Source: Verrucomicrobiota bacterium | GTDB taxonomy: Bacteria; Verrucomicrobiota; Verrucomicrobiia; Limisphaerales; JAKPVM01 | Direction of reading: 5' to 3' | DNA length: 36,937 nucleotides | Assembly (NCBI GenBank): GCA_029572555.1 | Contig: JAKPVM010000274.1 | Coordinates: 1-36,937, forward strand | Translations under genes and position numbers: made by a program | Part shown: piece after piece, positions 7,501 through 16,575 of the stretch | Layout: the number at the start of each line of letters is the position of its first letter | How positions within the stretch are numbered: position 1 is the stretch's first letter | The notes under the pieces: model-generated | Told to the model about the DNA's origin: nothing | What the model saw: the letters and a program-made list of their open reading frames with translations, nothing else | Databases searched by the model: none

Positions 7501-8231
7501 AAATACCTCTTGCTTATTGCGAGATTATAGTCGTTCTCAACTTGTTCATAGGTGGCAAATTCACATTTATCATTTAGTACTTTAAAAGCGCACTTGTCCA
7601 GTTCTTTCCTAAATTTTTCTTCTCTATTTTCAAATGAAACGCAGCAAAAAATTGTTCTAAAATCTTGTAACTCTACAAACTTAACAAATGCATTCCTAAA
7701 ATTGGTAGAATGTTCTACTTCAAATATTTTTAATGGAAATTTTCTTTTATTAAACCAAATTACATCAAAATATCTCACTGTTTCATTGATAATATTCTCA
7801 TAAGTAAACATAGGAACATCAGAAAGCGTAGCTAAACTTCCGAGTGTTTTATTATCAAAAATCCAATTCTTATCATTAGTATAAGTATCCTCAACTTCAT
7901 CTCTGCTATTTCCAATTTCAATTAACATTCCTTGAATTTTTGCGTGTAGCCGTTCCCTCTTATCAGATTCTGTTTTAGGTGGAACTATCTTTGGTAGTTT
8001 ATCAAGATATTTTGTTAATGCATAAACTCCTAAACCTATTCTTGTAAATCGTTGTTTGTCTCTTTGAACTCTCTCCTGAATAGTCTTTTCTGGAGTCAAT
8101 CCACGAATATTTTTTCTGTCTTTGTATTTCCAAATATTTTTATAAATAAGTTTCAATGGCGCAAAGTATCCATTATTTAACATTACTTGCTCAATTGCAT
8201 CGGAATATGTTAAATTATTATTTTGCTGCAT
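7497..8231 (-). CDS. HARE-HTH domain nuclease, probable restriction enzyme
   Basis: A 244-residue protein with two parts. Residues 8-72 match the HARE-HTH winged-helix pattern (YSDAIEQVMLNN, then KTIQERVQRD and RIGLGVYAL), a DNA-binding domain often attached to restriction enzymes. Residues 100-220 have a restriction-endonuclease-like core: Asp156 in VRYFDVIWF, a short gap, then FEVEHS with Glu171 and Glu173. The EVEH form replaces the classical ExK. It would cut DNA in the cytoplasm. It overlaps the methyltransferase fragment by 22 nt upstream and the broken nuclease by 4 nt downstream, so the three form one operon. The cluster is much more AT-rich than its flanks, suggesting transfer. Target sequence is not inferable. 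Confidence 0.65.
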   Translation of the reverse strand: MQQNNNLTYSDAIEQVMLNNGYFAPLKLIYKNIWKYKDRKNIRGLTPEKTIQERVQRDKQRFTRIGLGVYALTKYLDKLPKIVPPKTESDKRERLHAKIQGMLIEIGNSRDEVEDTYTNDKNWIFDNKTLGSLATLSDVPMFTYENIINETVRYFDVIWFNKRKFPLKIFEVEHSTNFRNAFVKFVELQDFRTIFCCVSFENREEKFRKELDKCAFKVLNDKCEFATYEQVENDYNLAISKRYL

Positions 8232-8899
8232 ATTTTATCTTCTCCTATAATTAACTTATTTCTATTTGCTATTTCTACCACTCCCGGCGACAACTCCACT
8301 CCAATTCCATTCCTACCCAATCTTTTACACTCAATCAGTGTTGTACCACTCCCTAAAAAAGGGTCTAAAACCCATTCTCCTTGTTTAGTATATCTTCTCA
8401 AAAACTGATTAGGAATTTGCGGTATAAAATTACCCCAGTAACCAGCATTGTGAGCACCTGATTTATCTCTTTTGTATAAAATCCACAAACTTTCTGTTAA
8501 AATATCGCCGTATTCTTTCCAACGATTAAGATTCAAATCGTTTATCTTGCTGGTTTTGATTTCTGTTAAACTTTTTTTGAGGCGGCTAACATAATATTTT
8601 GCTCTCTCTATAGTTTGAGACCTTAATATTTGGTTTAAATCTTCTAAAAGTATTTGTTTATTGATTCTTATTGTGCCTCCGTTTGAACAAATATTTAACA
8701 ATCCGAAATCATCTTTTCTCGGTGCGTTGATAATATCAATTATTTTCTGTATTTCAGATTTTATTTTGCTAATTTCATCTATGTTTCCGATTTTAGATAA
8801 AATTTCAATGAACATTAATTGGTTAATTATGGATTCTGTTCCCCAGTCAGTTTTTTTGTCAGAATCAAAATCAAATAAAGTCAAATTGTCGCTTTTCAT
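8210..8899 (-). pseudogene. DNA methyltransferase, truncated after motif I
   Basis: A 229-residue product from ATG 8899 (a TTG 9 nt upstream is less likely). The end of the product holds the SAM-binding motif I, DPFLGSGTT at 179-187, preceded by YWGNFIPQIPNQFLRRYTKQG and followed by GRNGIGVELSP, as in N4/N6 DNA methylases in which the catalytic HPPY/DPPY motif follows motif I. Here the protein stops about 30 residues after motif I and no [DNSH]PP[YFW] motif occurs anywhere in it. The catalytic half is therefore missing, most simply by a deletion that joined it to the nuclease gene. It is probably inactive as a methylase unless another subunit supplies the motif. Confidence 0.65.
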
Positions 8900-9041
8900 A
8901 TTAACCAATTAATATAAGTTAAAAATTATTATTTTAATTTACCAACTTTACAATAACATTCAACAAAAGTATTCAGTACAAACATTAAAATCCTTTATCT
9001 CTTATCCATCTTTGTTTAAAACTACGCAATAAATTTCCACT

Positions 9042-11723
9042 TCATTTCACAATCTCTCTCTGAATAATACAACCGATGCTGCGGGGACCTATATCGAAAT
9101 CAAGTTCAGCCATATCTTTGATTTCTTTAAATTTTATAAGTCGATTATTCCAGACATCATAATATTGACGTCCTTTAATATGTTTGACGCGCAAAAGATT
9201 GCCACGAATTGTTTGAAAATTGGCATTGTATAATGTCCACAATGTATATTGTGGCGTGGAAAATCTATTGGCAAAAAGATGAGGTATCTCGGTTTTAACA
9301 AGCGGTTCAACTTCGGTAGAAGTAAAGGCATCAGAAAATTTGCGCTGTATCGCAAATACCTTTTGATAAAAAGCGGTAGCGTGTTTATCAGAACTTGTCC
9401 GAGCCTCGCTTTTTAAATAATAACCCTCGCCATTAAAGAATGGATATTTTAATAAAAACCAGTTCCCATTCTCCTGCGGGACTGAATAGATAATTTGAAA
9501 TGTCTTGAAGTCGGGAAATGCAAACCTGAAAAGATTAACATAATGCGGCGCAATTCGTTCGTGGCTTAATTCTCTATCCCTTAAATTCATCCACCAATCT
9601 TCTTTTCCTAAATATGCTGTTGGATAAAGATAAGAAAATGAGCCGTCTGTATATTGGCTTGTAACATCTGATGGGGCAAATTCAGTGTATAACACGATGT
9701 TGCTCGGAATTGTCTGGCGAATCTCTTTTAGCAAAATGCCTTCTCCCGGCGCCATACCAGCGGGAATACCGTGGTTATGGTTTGTAGCGTAGCAAATCCG
9801 ATTTTCAAGGTTTCTGCCAAATTCATCTACATAAAGTCCGTCAGGGCGGATTTCCTCCGCAATTCTTTTGTAAGTTCCTTTTAGATAATTTCGCCACTCC
9901 GTCACATAAGGACACATTGACAAACAATCATTATAATACTTTGCCAACGCGCCGGTTGAATTTCTTATAGCCCATTGCTCGCGTTCATATCCAGCCGGTT
10001 TTACTGCCGTTGGCGATACTAAATAACCATCAATATACAAACCGACAGGTAGACCCGACTTCTGAATGTGCCTTATGACTTCAATAAACCTCTCTTTGCC
10101 ATCTTTATCATCTTTGCCAAACTGGAAAAAGTGAGAGTAATCGCCCCAATGTCCATACTGCTTTGTCATTGCCCAGCCGAACAGATGCGCATAATCGCAA
10201 GAACCAAATTTACTATAAGCATCATTTATCTGCGGGATAAAATTCAAATTCTCCGCAGCATAACAACTGACATAAGAAAACACCTTTCTGAACCAATCCG
10301 GACGCAGAGACTGTTTAACATACCAGGAATTTTTCCAGTTAATATATTTATAGAACTGGTCTTTCCAATCGCCTGCGACAGCAGAAATTAACACAGGGAC
10401 AGAGTCCCAACTCTGGTTCGGATTTATGGTTTGCTCAACAAATTCCAATGAATAATTCCCGCCAGAATCATCTTTCCCAATGTTATACCAGCGGAAAATC
10501 TCTTTTAAATCCTGTGGCATAAAACATATTCCACCGCCATTTTTTACGCTGAAAAAGCCATCAACCTGCATCGGGTGTAGTTCCCCTATCCTATCACGAA
10601 ATTGCGCCTTTACCTTGTTTATAACGCCGCCAACCCTTGAAGCGAAATACCAGGTATCGTCCCAATCTTTGAACTGAATCCCATTGATTGTAGGAAAAAA
10701 CAGTTTCCCCTTTATCGCGGAATTTCCCACATTTTTGACATCAAGCGAAACAACAGTCTCATCCGGGTTCACCTTTCGTGCAGTAAACTGGGCGGTGAGA
10801 TTAAGATTACCAGTCTTGTATGCAAGATTGGCTATGAATAAGTTCGTTGTTTTCTGGACATCAATAACCTCCCACATTGTAGATTTCAACTCTGTTTTTA
10901 TGTTTATCTGGTCTGTTTCAACGAAAAGCGAAAAAATCGGTTTGTCGGATAACAATACCTTTTCTCCCCAGACTGCCGATTCAACCGTTCCCCATGCCAA
11001 TCCGCGAGAATTGTTAAATTCGATATTCATCGGCGCGGGCTTTGACTTTGAAGCATAATACCAGACCTTCGGAAAAATCGGTTCTTCAACCACAGGCTTT
11101 TTGGTATTCACAGTAATTGCCCAGATGCCAAATGCGGCGTTTTTCATTTTGTCGTGAAGAGCAAGTGTTATTGGATTTTTATCCTTTGGCGGATGAACAA
11201 CATAAAGTCCAAGCCCGTTTTCTATACCATATACTGGTTTGCGAACATTCAAGGGTATAAACTGGTCGCTTGTGCCGTCAGAGTACATTAACTCAATAGT
11301 CATCCGTTCTAGTTCATCAAGGATGGCAACTTTTAATAACCTATCTCCGCCATCACCAAAAAGTTCCTTGTCGGGAAAATCCGCAGAAAGCATAATAAAA
11401 ATTTCCCGCGCTCCACGTGGAAGCATAACAGAAATTGATTCTTCATTTTCGACCTGTGTAGCAAAAATTTCATCAAACTCTTCAGGCAAATCAAACGGCA
11501 CACCATATCTAATTAAATGTGGGTTCAACGGATAATGTTCTGAAAGCAAAATCTTTGGAGGTATCGTTGTTGATTCAAAATTTGTTATTGTGATGAAACC
11601 TTTTAAACCCGGCTTCCAGTATGAACCTCGCTTTTCAAACTCATCAAAGATTCGCGCAAAAAGTGTAGTCGGGATTAAAACTGTTATTAAAATCAAAATC
11701 CTGATTTTGTCGGGCGTCTTCAT
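9042..11723 (-). CDS. Secreted glycoside-hydrolase-like protein (DUF6259-like)
   Basis: An 893-residue exported protein from ATG 11723, which begins a typical signal peptide (basic start, IRILILITVLIPTTLFA). A TTG 27 nt upstream opens the frame but is unlikely. Roughly residues 40-440 are beta-rich, compatible with beta-sandwich domains. Residues 480-760 look like a TIM barrel, with GLYIDGY, then PDGLYVDEFG (Asp633) and VLYTEF (Glu671) as candidate catalytic acids. The C-terminal 100 residues are again beta-rich. Family assignment to DUF6259 is by overall impression and no substrate is known; such proteins occur in polysaccharide-degrading members of this superphylum. The next gene upstream is galE. 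Confidence 0.6.
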   Translation of the reverse strand: MKTPDKIRILILITVLIPTTLFARIFDEFEKRGSYWKPGLKGFITITNFESTTIPPKILLSEHYPLNPHLIRYGVPFDLPEEFDEIFATQVENEESISVMLPRGAREIFIMLSADFPDKELFGDGGDRLLKVAILDELERMTIELMYSDGTSDQFIPLNVRKPVYGIENGLGLYVVHPPKDKNPITLALHDKMKNAAFGIWAITVNTKKPVVEEPIFPKVWYYASKSKPAPMNIEFNNSRGLAWGTVESAVWGEKVLLSDKPIFSLFVETDQINIKTELKSTMWEVIDVQKTTNLFIANLAYKTGNLNLTAQFTARKVNPDETVVSLDVKNVGNSAIKGKLFFPTINGIQFKDWDDTWYFASRVGGVINKVKAQFRDRIGELHPMQVDGFFSVKNGGGICFMPQDLKEIFRWYNIGKDDSGGNYSLEFVEQTINPNQSWDSVPVLISAVAGDWKDQFYKYINWKNSWYVKQSLRPDWFRKVFSYVSCYAAENLNFIPQINDAYSKFGSCDYAHLFGWAMTKQYGHWGDYSHFFQFGKDDKDGKERFIEVIRHIQKSGLPVGLYIDGYLVSPTAVKPAGYEREQWAIRNSTGALAKYYNDCLSMCPYVTEWRNYLKGTYKRIAEEIRPDGLYVDEFGRNLENRICYATNHNHGIPAGMAPGEGILLKEIRQTIPSNIVLYTEFAPSDVTSQYTDGSFSYLYPTAYLGKEDWWMNLRDRELSHERIAPHYVNLFRFAFPDFKTFQIIYSVPQENGNWFLLKYPFFNGEGYYLKSEARTSSDKHATAFYQKVFAIQRKFSDAFTSTEVEPLVKTEIPHLFANRFSTPQYTLWTLYNANFQTIRGNLLRVKHIKGRQYYDVWNNRLIKFKEIKDMAELDFDIGPRSIGCIIQREIVK

Positions 11724-11866
11724 TTTTTCAAAAGTTATAATTAACCGCAAATAAGTTTACGTTTGGATTATATAACCTCTTATTGATTCTAAAAACTGTT
11801 TTTTAAATAAAAAACCTCCTAATGAGCAATAACATAGCCAGATAAAATTCCTAAATATTTTATAAA

Positions 11867-12838
11867 TTATCTCTTATATCCATCTGGATGTTTTCGGTGC
11901 CATTCCCAGGCAGAAGAAACAATCTTTTCAAGCGATGGATATTGCGGCTTCCAATTGAGGTCGCAGTGTGCTTTATCTGCCTTTGCTATTAACTTAGGGG
12001 CATCGCCGGGGCGACGGGGTCGTTCTATTGCAGGAATCTTTTTTCCGGTAACTTTTTCGCACATATTAATTACTTCTTTAACTGAATAACCATCGCCATT
12101 GCCAAGATTATAAAAACCAACAATACCGGGCTTTAACGCCGCTATGTGTGCGGTTACAAGATCATAAATGTGAATATAATCGCGGATACAGGTACCATCA
12201 GGCGTCGGATAATCGGTGCCATAAATTTCGCATACCTCTTTTTTACCAAGAACCACTTTAAGGACATTTGGGATTAAATGCGTCTCTTTTTTGTGGTCTT
12301 CACCGAATTTTTCTGTAGCCCCCGCAGCATTGAAATATCTAAATGCCACAAATTCAAGTCCGTATATTTTGTTGTACCAGGAAAGAATCTTTTCAAACAT
12401 CAATTTAGATTCGCCATAAGGATTTAACGGATTTTGTGGCAGGTCTTCGGTTATAGGAACTCTTTCTGGCATACCATAGGTTGCGCAAGTCGAACTAAAG
12501 ATGAATTTTTTTATCCCTGCAATTCGCCCCGTTTCAAGCAAATTGAGAGCGCCATAAACATTGTTTTTAAAATAACGTCCGGGCTGTTCCATTGATTCAC
12601 CAACAAGGGCAAGCGCAGCGAAATGCATTATCGCATCAATAGAATGTTTCTTAAACACAGCGCCGATTGCATCAGAATCCTCAATATTAGCTTCAACAAA
12701 CACTGCGCGTGTATCAACTGCGTCGCGGTGTCCTTCAGAAAGATTATCAACAACAACGACATTGAATCCTCTGTTTAAGAGTTGTTCAACGCAGACAGAA
12801 CCGATATAACCTGCGCCACCTGTAACCAAAATATTCAT
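11867..12838 (-). CDS. galE: UDP-glucose 4-epimerase
   Basis: A 323-residue short-chain dehydrogenase-fold epimerase, of usual length for GalE. It interconverts UDP-glucose and UDP-galactose using bound NAD in the cytoplasm. Visible features are the Rossmann glycine motif TGGAGYIGS (residues 6-14), DNLSEGH at 31-37, the SSTCATYG strand with the catalytic serine/threonine at 115-117, and the catalytic Tyr141-x3-Lys145. RDYIHIYDL and NLGNGDGYSV are also GalE-like. It supports galactose use or supply of UDP-galactose for glycans. It sits in a minus-strand run with the glycoside-hydrolase-like gene downstream, 143 nt away, so a separate promoter is possible. Confidence 0.93.
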   Translation of the reverse strand: MNILVTGGAGYIGSVCVEQLLNRGFNVVVVDNLSEGHRDAVDTRAVFVEANIEDSDAIGAVFKKHSIDAIMHFAALALVGESMEQPGRYFKNNVYGALNLLETGRIAGIKKFIFSSTCATYGMPERVPITEDLPQNPLNPYGESKLMFEKILSWYNKIYGLEFVAFRYFNAAGATEKFGEDHKKETHLIPNVLKVVLGKKEVCEIYGTDYPTPDGTCIRDYIHIYDLVTAHIAALKPGIVGFYNLGNGDGYSVKEVINMCEKVTGKKIPAIERPRRPGDAPKLIAKADKAHCDLNWKPQYPSLEKIVSSAWEWHRKHPDGYKR

Positions 12839-12956
12839 AAATTAAGTTTATTATTAATCCATATCTTGCTTTTTACAACTAAAATGTTCCACCTTATCTT
12901 TGCCTTATTACTTCATAAATTAAAAATCAACCGCGCTTGTTAGTGAACTACCAATA

Positions 12957-12990
12957 GATTTAATAACCACCAGCAGTGGATTATTAAATC
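12957..12990 (-). terminator. Hairpin overlapping the hslR stop codon
   Basis: GATTTAATAACCAC, loop CAGCA, and GTGGATTATTAAATC pair almost perfectly (one bulged A). The hairpin begins at the TAATAA stop of the S4-domain gene. It has no long T-tract, so it may end transcription only weakly or protect the 3' end of the mRNA. On the given strand it would also face the galE promoter region. Confidence 0.4.
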
Positions 12991-13376
12991 AAACCGAATT
13001 TTTTCATCATTCTCCGGTTCCGTTTTGTTGGTCTTCCAAAGCCGGGATCAAAGTAAAAAGGCATAGTCTGTTTTATCTCTTTTAATTTTTCGTATTCCTC
13101 CGTTGGGGTTAAGTCTTCCACAAATTGTATGGCAACCTTAGCGCTGACTCTTTGTTCAATTATACCGAGAACTTTATAAGTTTTAGTTAGTTCTCCTTTT
13201 TGAACGGTCATTACTTCGCCAATTTTAACCTGATGCGATGGTTTAACACTTATCCCGTTAATTTTTATATGCCCTGCCTTACAGGATTCAATTGCCTGCG
13301 AACGTGTTTTGAATACCCGCACTGCCCAGAGCCACTTATCTAATCTAACATCATCAATCACAAATGCTTCACTCAA
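12984..13376 (-). CDS. hslR: RNA-binding S4 domain protein, Hsp15-like
   Basis: A 130-residue protein with an N-terminal S4 RNA-binding domain: VRLDKWLWAVRVFKTRSQA followed by CKAGHIKING and the basic tail RPTKRNRRMMKKFG. In E. coli, Hsp15 binds 50S subunits carrying a stalled nascent peptide and helps recycle them. No ATG precedes the domain. The open frame begins with TTG at 13376, and GTG at 13361 is the other option; I kept TTG since it gives the usual few residues before the domain. No Shine-Dalgarno sequence is evident. Its neighbours give no special link. Confidence 0.85.
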   Translation of the reverse strand: MSEAFVIDDVRLDKWLWAVRVFKTRSQAIESCKAGHIKINGISVKPSHQVKIGEVMTVQKGELTKTYKVLGIIEQRVSAKVAIQFVEDLTPTEEYEKLKEIKQTMPFYFDPGFGRPTKRNRRMMKKFGLI

Positions 13377-13432
13377 ACAACAATTCGGCTATCAGTCATA
13401 ACAAGAAACTAATTGTGATGGATTACACCATA

Positions 13433-13666
13433 CTATTTTCCGCCTTGCGCCGACTGCTTGGCGTGAACACGCGCCCATCGTTCCTTCTGAGCAGCTGCAA
13501 TACGAGCGCGAGCCTCAGCGCTAATCTTTCTTTTAGCATGTTTTGCTTTTGGAATCTCCTTAGTTGGAGCAACTCCAGTAAAAATTTTATCAAGCTCTTT
13601 TTCGAGTCGCTTTATTTGTTTTATAATTTGAACAGCGCGTTCCAATTTGTCTAATGTAAGTCTCAT
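13433..13666 (-). CDS. Small basic coiled-coil-like protein
   Basis: A 77-residue protein from ATG 13666. The frame runs further upstream only to a TTG, which I rejected. The N-terminal half is a charged amphipathic helix (KLERAVQIIKQIKRLEKELDK), and the C-terminal half carries KRKISAEARARIAAAQKERWA, a basic motif that recurs in small bacterial proteins of unknown function. It may bind nucleic acid, but this is inference from charge. It lies 56 nt upstream of hslR and downstream of ogt on the same strand. Confidence 0.55.
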   Translation of the reverse strand: MRLTLDKLERAVQIIKQIKRLEKELDKIFTGVAPTKEIPKAKHAKRKISAEARARIAAAQKERWARVHAKQSAQGGK

Positions 13667-13749
13667 TATCTTTATATTTTTATTGTCTAATATTTTGATA
13701 CTAATAACATACAAACCAATTGATTGCAACTTATTTATCTAAATATAAA

Positions 13750-14262
13750 TTAACTTTCAACATCTAATAATAATCTTTTCCATTTTAAACCTGCGGAAAA
13801 GCCGCCAGGTTTGCCATTTTTAGCAATTACTCTATGGCACGGTATAATGATAGGGATTGGATTTGCTCCACAGGCAGAACCAACGGCGCGTGCGCCATTA
13901 TAACATCCAATAAATTCAGACATCTCGCTATAAGTCTTTGTCTTACCAAAAGGTATATTTAATAAAGCAGACCATACTTTTTTTTGAAAATCAGTCCCAG
14001 ATGATAAATCCAGCGGCGGCAAGTTAGTAGAAGGCTTTTTATTGAAATAGTTATTTAATAATTCATTTGTTAGTTTGATACAACTTTCAATACTATCCCT
14101 ATCTATATTTACCTCCTTCAGATAAGATACATAAGGAACATCCGAAAATTCAGATTCCTTAATAATAGAGGGAAAAATCAATTTGCATAAACCTATATCA
14201 GAATAAAATGCAGTAAATTTGCCATATTTTGTGCTAAATACTGCCTTTGCTATACATTTCAT
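13750..14262 (-). CDS. ogt: Methylated-DNA--protein-cysteine methyltransferase
   Basis: A 170-residue suicide DNA-repair protein that takes the alkyl group from O6-alkylguanine or O4-alkylthymine onto its own cysteine. The C-terminal domain is clear: FQKKVWSALLNIPFGKTKTY, then ARAVGSACGANPIPIIIPCHRV with the acceptor Cys142, and the closing GGFSAGLKWKRLLL. The N-terminal domain is short and divergent, as in Ogt rather than Ada. The ATG at 14262 is 6 nt from the stop of the sulfatase gene, so the two are likely cotranscribed, which looks like chance neighbours rather than a functional pair. Confidence 0.93.
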   Translation of the reverse strand: MKCIAKAVFSTKYGKFTAFYSDIGLCKLIFPSIIKESEFSDVPYVSYLKEVNIDRDSIESCIKLTNELLNNYFNKKPSTNLPPLDLSSGTDFQKKVWSALLNIPFGKTKTYSEMSEFIGCYNGARAVGSACGANPIPIIIPCHRVIAKNGKPGGFSAGLKWKRLLLDVES

Positions 14263-14268
14263 TAACAA

Positions 14269-15828
14269 TTACTTTTGATATGGATCAAATTTTACAGGAG
14301 CAGAAAATGTTCGTCCATCAACGCCGTGAGGCGGTTGTTTATAGGCGAATTCATCATTATCCTGGACCTCTTTTTTCAACTTATAAAGTTCCTGTTTTAA
14401 CTTGGCAACAATAGGTTGTTTGTCTTTATCATTATAAAAATTTTTGAGTTCAAGCGGGTCATTCTTTAAATCGAAACACTCCCACTGGTCTAACTTCCAG
14501 TAATAAATAAGTTTATATGTCAAAGTCCGCATTCCATAGTGCGCAGCAGTGTTATGGTCCCCGGGGTCGTGATAATATCTATAATAAAAACGTGTCCGCC
14601 AGTTATCCGGATGCTCGCCTTTCAATAGCGGCAAAAAACTCCTTCCTTGAATATCATCGGGAATTTTTACTCCTGCTATTTCCATAAATGTAGGGGCAAA
14701 ATCTATATTTAAAATGATTGAATCTTCTACTACCCCTGTCTTAACGCCATTTTTCCATCTTAAAAGGAATGGCATTTTTAAAGACTCTTCATACATAAAT
14801 CGTTTATCATAAAGTCCGTGGTCGCCAAGAAAGAACCCCTGGTCGCTGGTATAAATTACTATTGTATTATCGCTTAGTCCTTCTTTATCTAAATAATCAA
14901 GCAACACGCCAACACTATCATCAACAGATTGGATACAGGCTAAATAGTCTTGCATATACCTTTGATACTTATACTTATTCAATTCTATTCCAGTTAATAT
15001 GTTCGTCTTTCCATCAACCTGAATTTCCACAGAGGTCGGCTTTGTGCTCAGCCACTTATTCTTCTCGGCAGGGGATAAATTCGCTGGCGGTATAAGTTTA
15101 AGGTCGCGACGTGTCATATCATAAAATACCTTTTGCTTACAATTACGGATTGCGTCTGCCCGTGTGGAATAATCATCCCATAAAGTTGGCGGTTCAGGGA
15201 TAACTTTTTTAGCAAACTCAATTTTATATTTTTCGTTTGGTTCCCATGCCCGATGCGGCGCCTTATGATGGCACATTAAAAAAAACGGCTTATCTTTCGG
15301 TCTATTTTTTAAGAAATTCAAAGAAAGGTCAGTAATAATTTCAGTAACATAACCATTTATGACTTTTCTACCATCTTGCGTAAGAAATGCGGGATTATAA
15401 TACACTCCTTGACTTGGCAAAACAGACCAGTAATCAAAGCCCGTAGGTTGACTCCCTAAATGCCACTTCCCAATAATACCTGTATAATAACCGGCTGATT
15501 GAAGATATTTTGAAACCGTAGGTTGAGACCCATCAAAGGTATTAAACACCGGTACGCCATTCTTATGACTATATTTACCGGTCAATATAGATGCCCTACT
15601 CGGTGCACAAATTGAATTTACGCAAAAACAAGAGTTAAACTTAATCCCTTCCCTAGCTAATCTATCAATGTTAGACGTAGTATTTACCTTGCTGCCATAA
15701 GCGCTAATTGAATGCGCAGCATGGTCGTCGGACATTATAAATAATATATTTGGTCGTTTATCAGCGCCATTGGTTAATGAGACTGCAAACGGCAAAATAG
15801 AAATAATTAAATATCTTATCCATCTCAT
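14269..15828 (-). CDS. Secreted formylglycine-dependent sulfatase
   Basis: A 519-residue S1-type sulfatase from ATG 15828, where a signal peptide begins (MRWIRYLIISILPFAVSL). An upstream TTG in the same frame is unlikely. Active-site features are the calcium ligands in MSDD (Asp34, Asp35), the C-x-P-S-R maturation motif CAPSR with Cys74 to be converted to formylglycine, GKWHLG, and the second metal site SDQGFFLGDHG. It would hydrolyse sulfate esters from carbohydrates in the periplasm or outside. The pattern resembles the N-acetylglucosamine-6-sulfatase-like branch, but I cannot fix the substrate. No maturation enzyme (FGE or anSME) lies in the window. Confidence 0.88.
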   Translation of the reverse strand: MRWIRYLIISILPFAVSLTNGADKRPNILFIMSDDHAAHSISAYGSKVNTTSNIDRLAREGIKFNSCFCVNSICAPSRASILTGKYSHKNGVPVFNTFDGSQPTVSKYLQSAGYYTGIIGKWHLGSQPTGFDYWSVLPSQGVYYNPAFLTQDGRKVINGYVTEIITDLSLNFLKNRPKDKPFFLMCHHKAPHRAWEPNEKYKIEFAKKVIPEPPTLWDDYSTRADAIRNCKQKVFYDMTRRDLKLIPPANLSPAEKNKWLSTKPTSVEIQVDGKTNILTGIELNKYKYQRYMQDYLACIQSVDDSVGVLLDYLDKEGLSDNTIVIYTSDQGFFLGDHGLYDKRFMYEESLKMPFLLRWKNGVKTGVVEDSIILNIDFAPTFMEIAGVKIPDDIQGRSFLPLLKGEHPDNWRTRFYYRYYHDPGDHNTAAHYGMRTLTYKLIYYWKLDQWECFDLKNDPLELKNFYNDKDKQPIVAKLKQELYKLKKEVQDNDEFAYKQPPHGVDGRTFSAPVKFDPYQK

Positions 15829-15936
15829 AACACTATATTCTATTCTATTTAGAAAACTGGCAAACAAAATTATAAACCAAAAATTTTATAACATTATTTT
15901 ATAAACTATTGTAGATTAACAATGTCTAAACAATAA

Positions 15937-16575
15937 ATGGGTATGGCATCACAAAATGACCCCGACTACCCCCTTATTTTGAAAATAAAAAAAGGGGATA
16001 GTGAGGTATTTGCCATACTGGTTGATAAATATAAACAACCGCTAATGAATATGCTCGTGAGGATTGTCCACGACCCGGTTGAAGCAGAAGACCTTGCGCA
16101 ATCAGCATTTATTCAAGCATATAGGGCAATTAATAGATTTAACTTCTCTTCGCGTTTCATTACCTGGTTATTTACAATCGCAAGAAATCTCGCATTAAAC
16201 GAGTTAAGACGACGTTCGCGTCATCCTGCAGATTCATTAGAACAATCGGTCGAAACCGAAGAAAAAACCTTCACACAACAATATGAAGATAAAAAATCCC
16301 CCATTCCTTATGAAGATATTGTAAAAAGCGAACTGTTGTATAAAGTGGAAGAAGCCCTCGCACGACTGCCAGAAAACCAAAGAACGGCAATAACTTTATT
16401 CCAGCAGGAAGATATGTCTTATGAAGAAATCGCAAGGGTGCTTGGATGCTCATTGTCAGCAACAAAATCCATTATACATCGCGGCAGAGAAACCCTTAAG
16501 CAGGCGCTTAAACCGTACTTGAAAAGCGGAGAATGGCGGGAAGATTCTGAAGCCAAAAAATATAGCGACAATTGA
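15937..16575 (+). CDS. ECF-type RNA polymerase sigma factor
   Basis: A 212-residue sigma-70 family protein with regions 2 and 4 only. Region 2 spans about residues 20-95, with HDPVEAEDLAQSAFIQAYRA and FITWLFTIARNLALNELRRR (the -10 recognising segment). An acidic linker (100-128) leads to region 4 at about 135-190, with LPENQRTAITLFQQEDMSYEEIA and the helix-turn-helix LGCSLSATKSIIHRGRETL. It would direct RNA polymerase to alternative promoters. The stop TGA at 16573-16575 is followed directly by the ATG of a membrane protein, so the pair is probably translated together, a common layout for a sigma factor and its membrane anti-sigma. Confidence 0.92.
   Translation: MGMASQNDPDYPLILKIKKGDSEVFAILVDKYKQPLMNMLVRIVHDPVEAEDLAQSAFIQAYRAINRFNFSSRFITWLFTIARNLALNELRRRSRHPADSLEQSVETEEKTFTQQYEDKKSPIPYEDIVKSELLYKVEEALARLPENQRTAITLFQQEDMSYEEIARVLGCSLSATKSIIHRGRETLKQALKPYLKSGEWREDSEAKKYSDN

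Noticed and set aside
6547-9041. tRNA-borne attachment site with a direct repeat of the tRNA end on the far side.
   Set aside because: The 3' end of the tRNA is not repeated at 8900-9041 and no integrase or transposase gene is present.
10068-10391. A 107-codon plus-strand frame inside the glycoside-hydrolase-like gene.
   Set aside because: It lies fully opposite a clear long coding frame and has no recognisable protein features.
11812-11820. Perfect AGGAGG on the minus strand between galE and the glycoside-hydrolase-like gene.
   Set aside because: No start codon follows at a proper distance, and the T/A-rich inverted repeat at 11798-11815 covers it; it is not a ribosome binding site for any gene.
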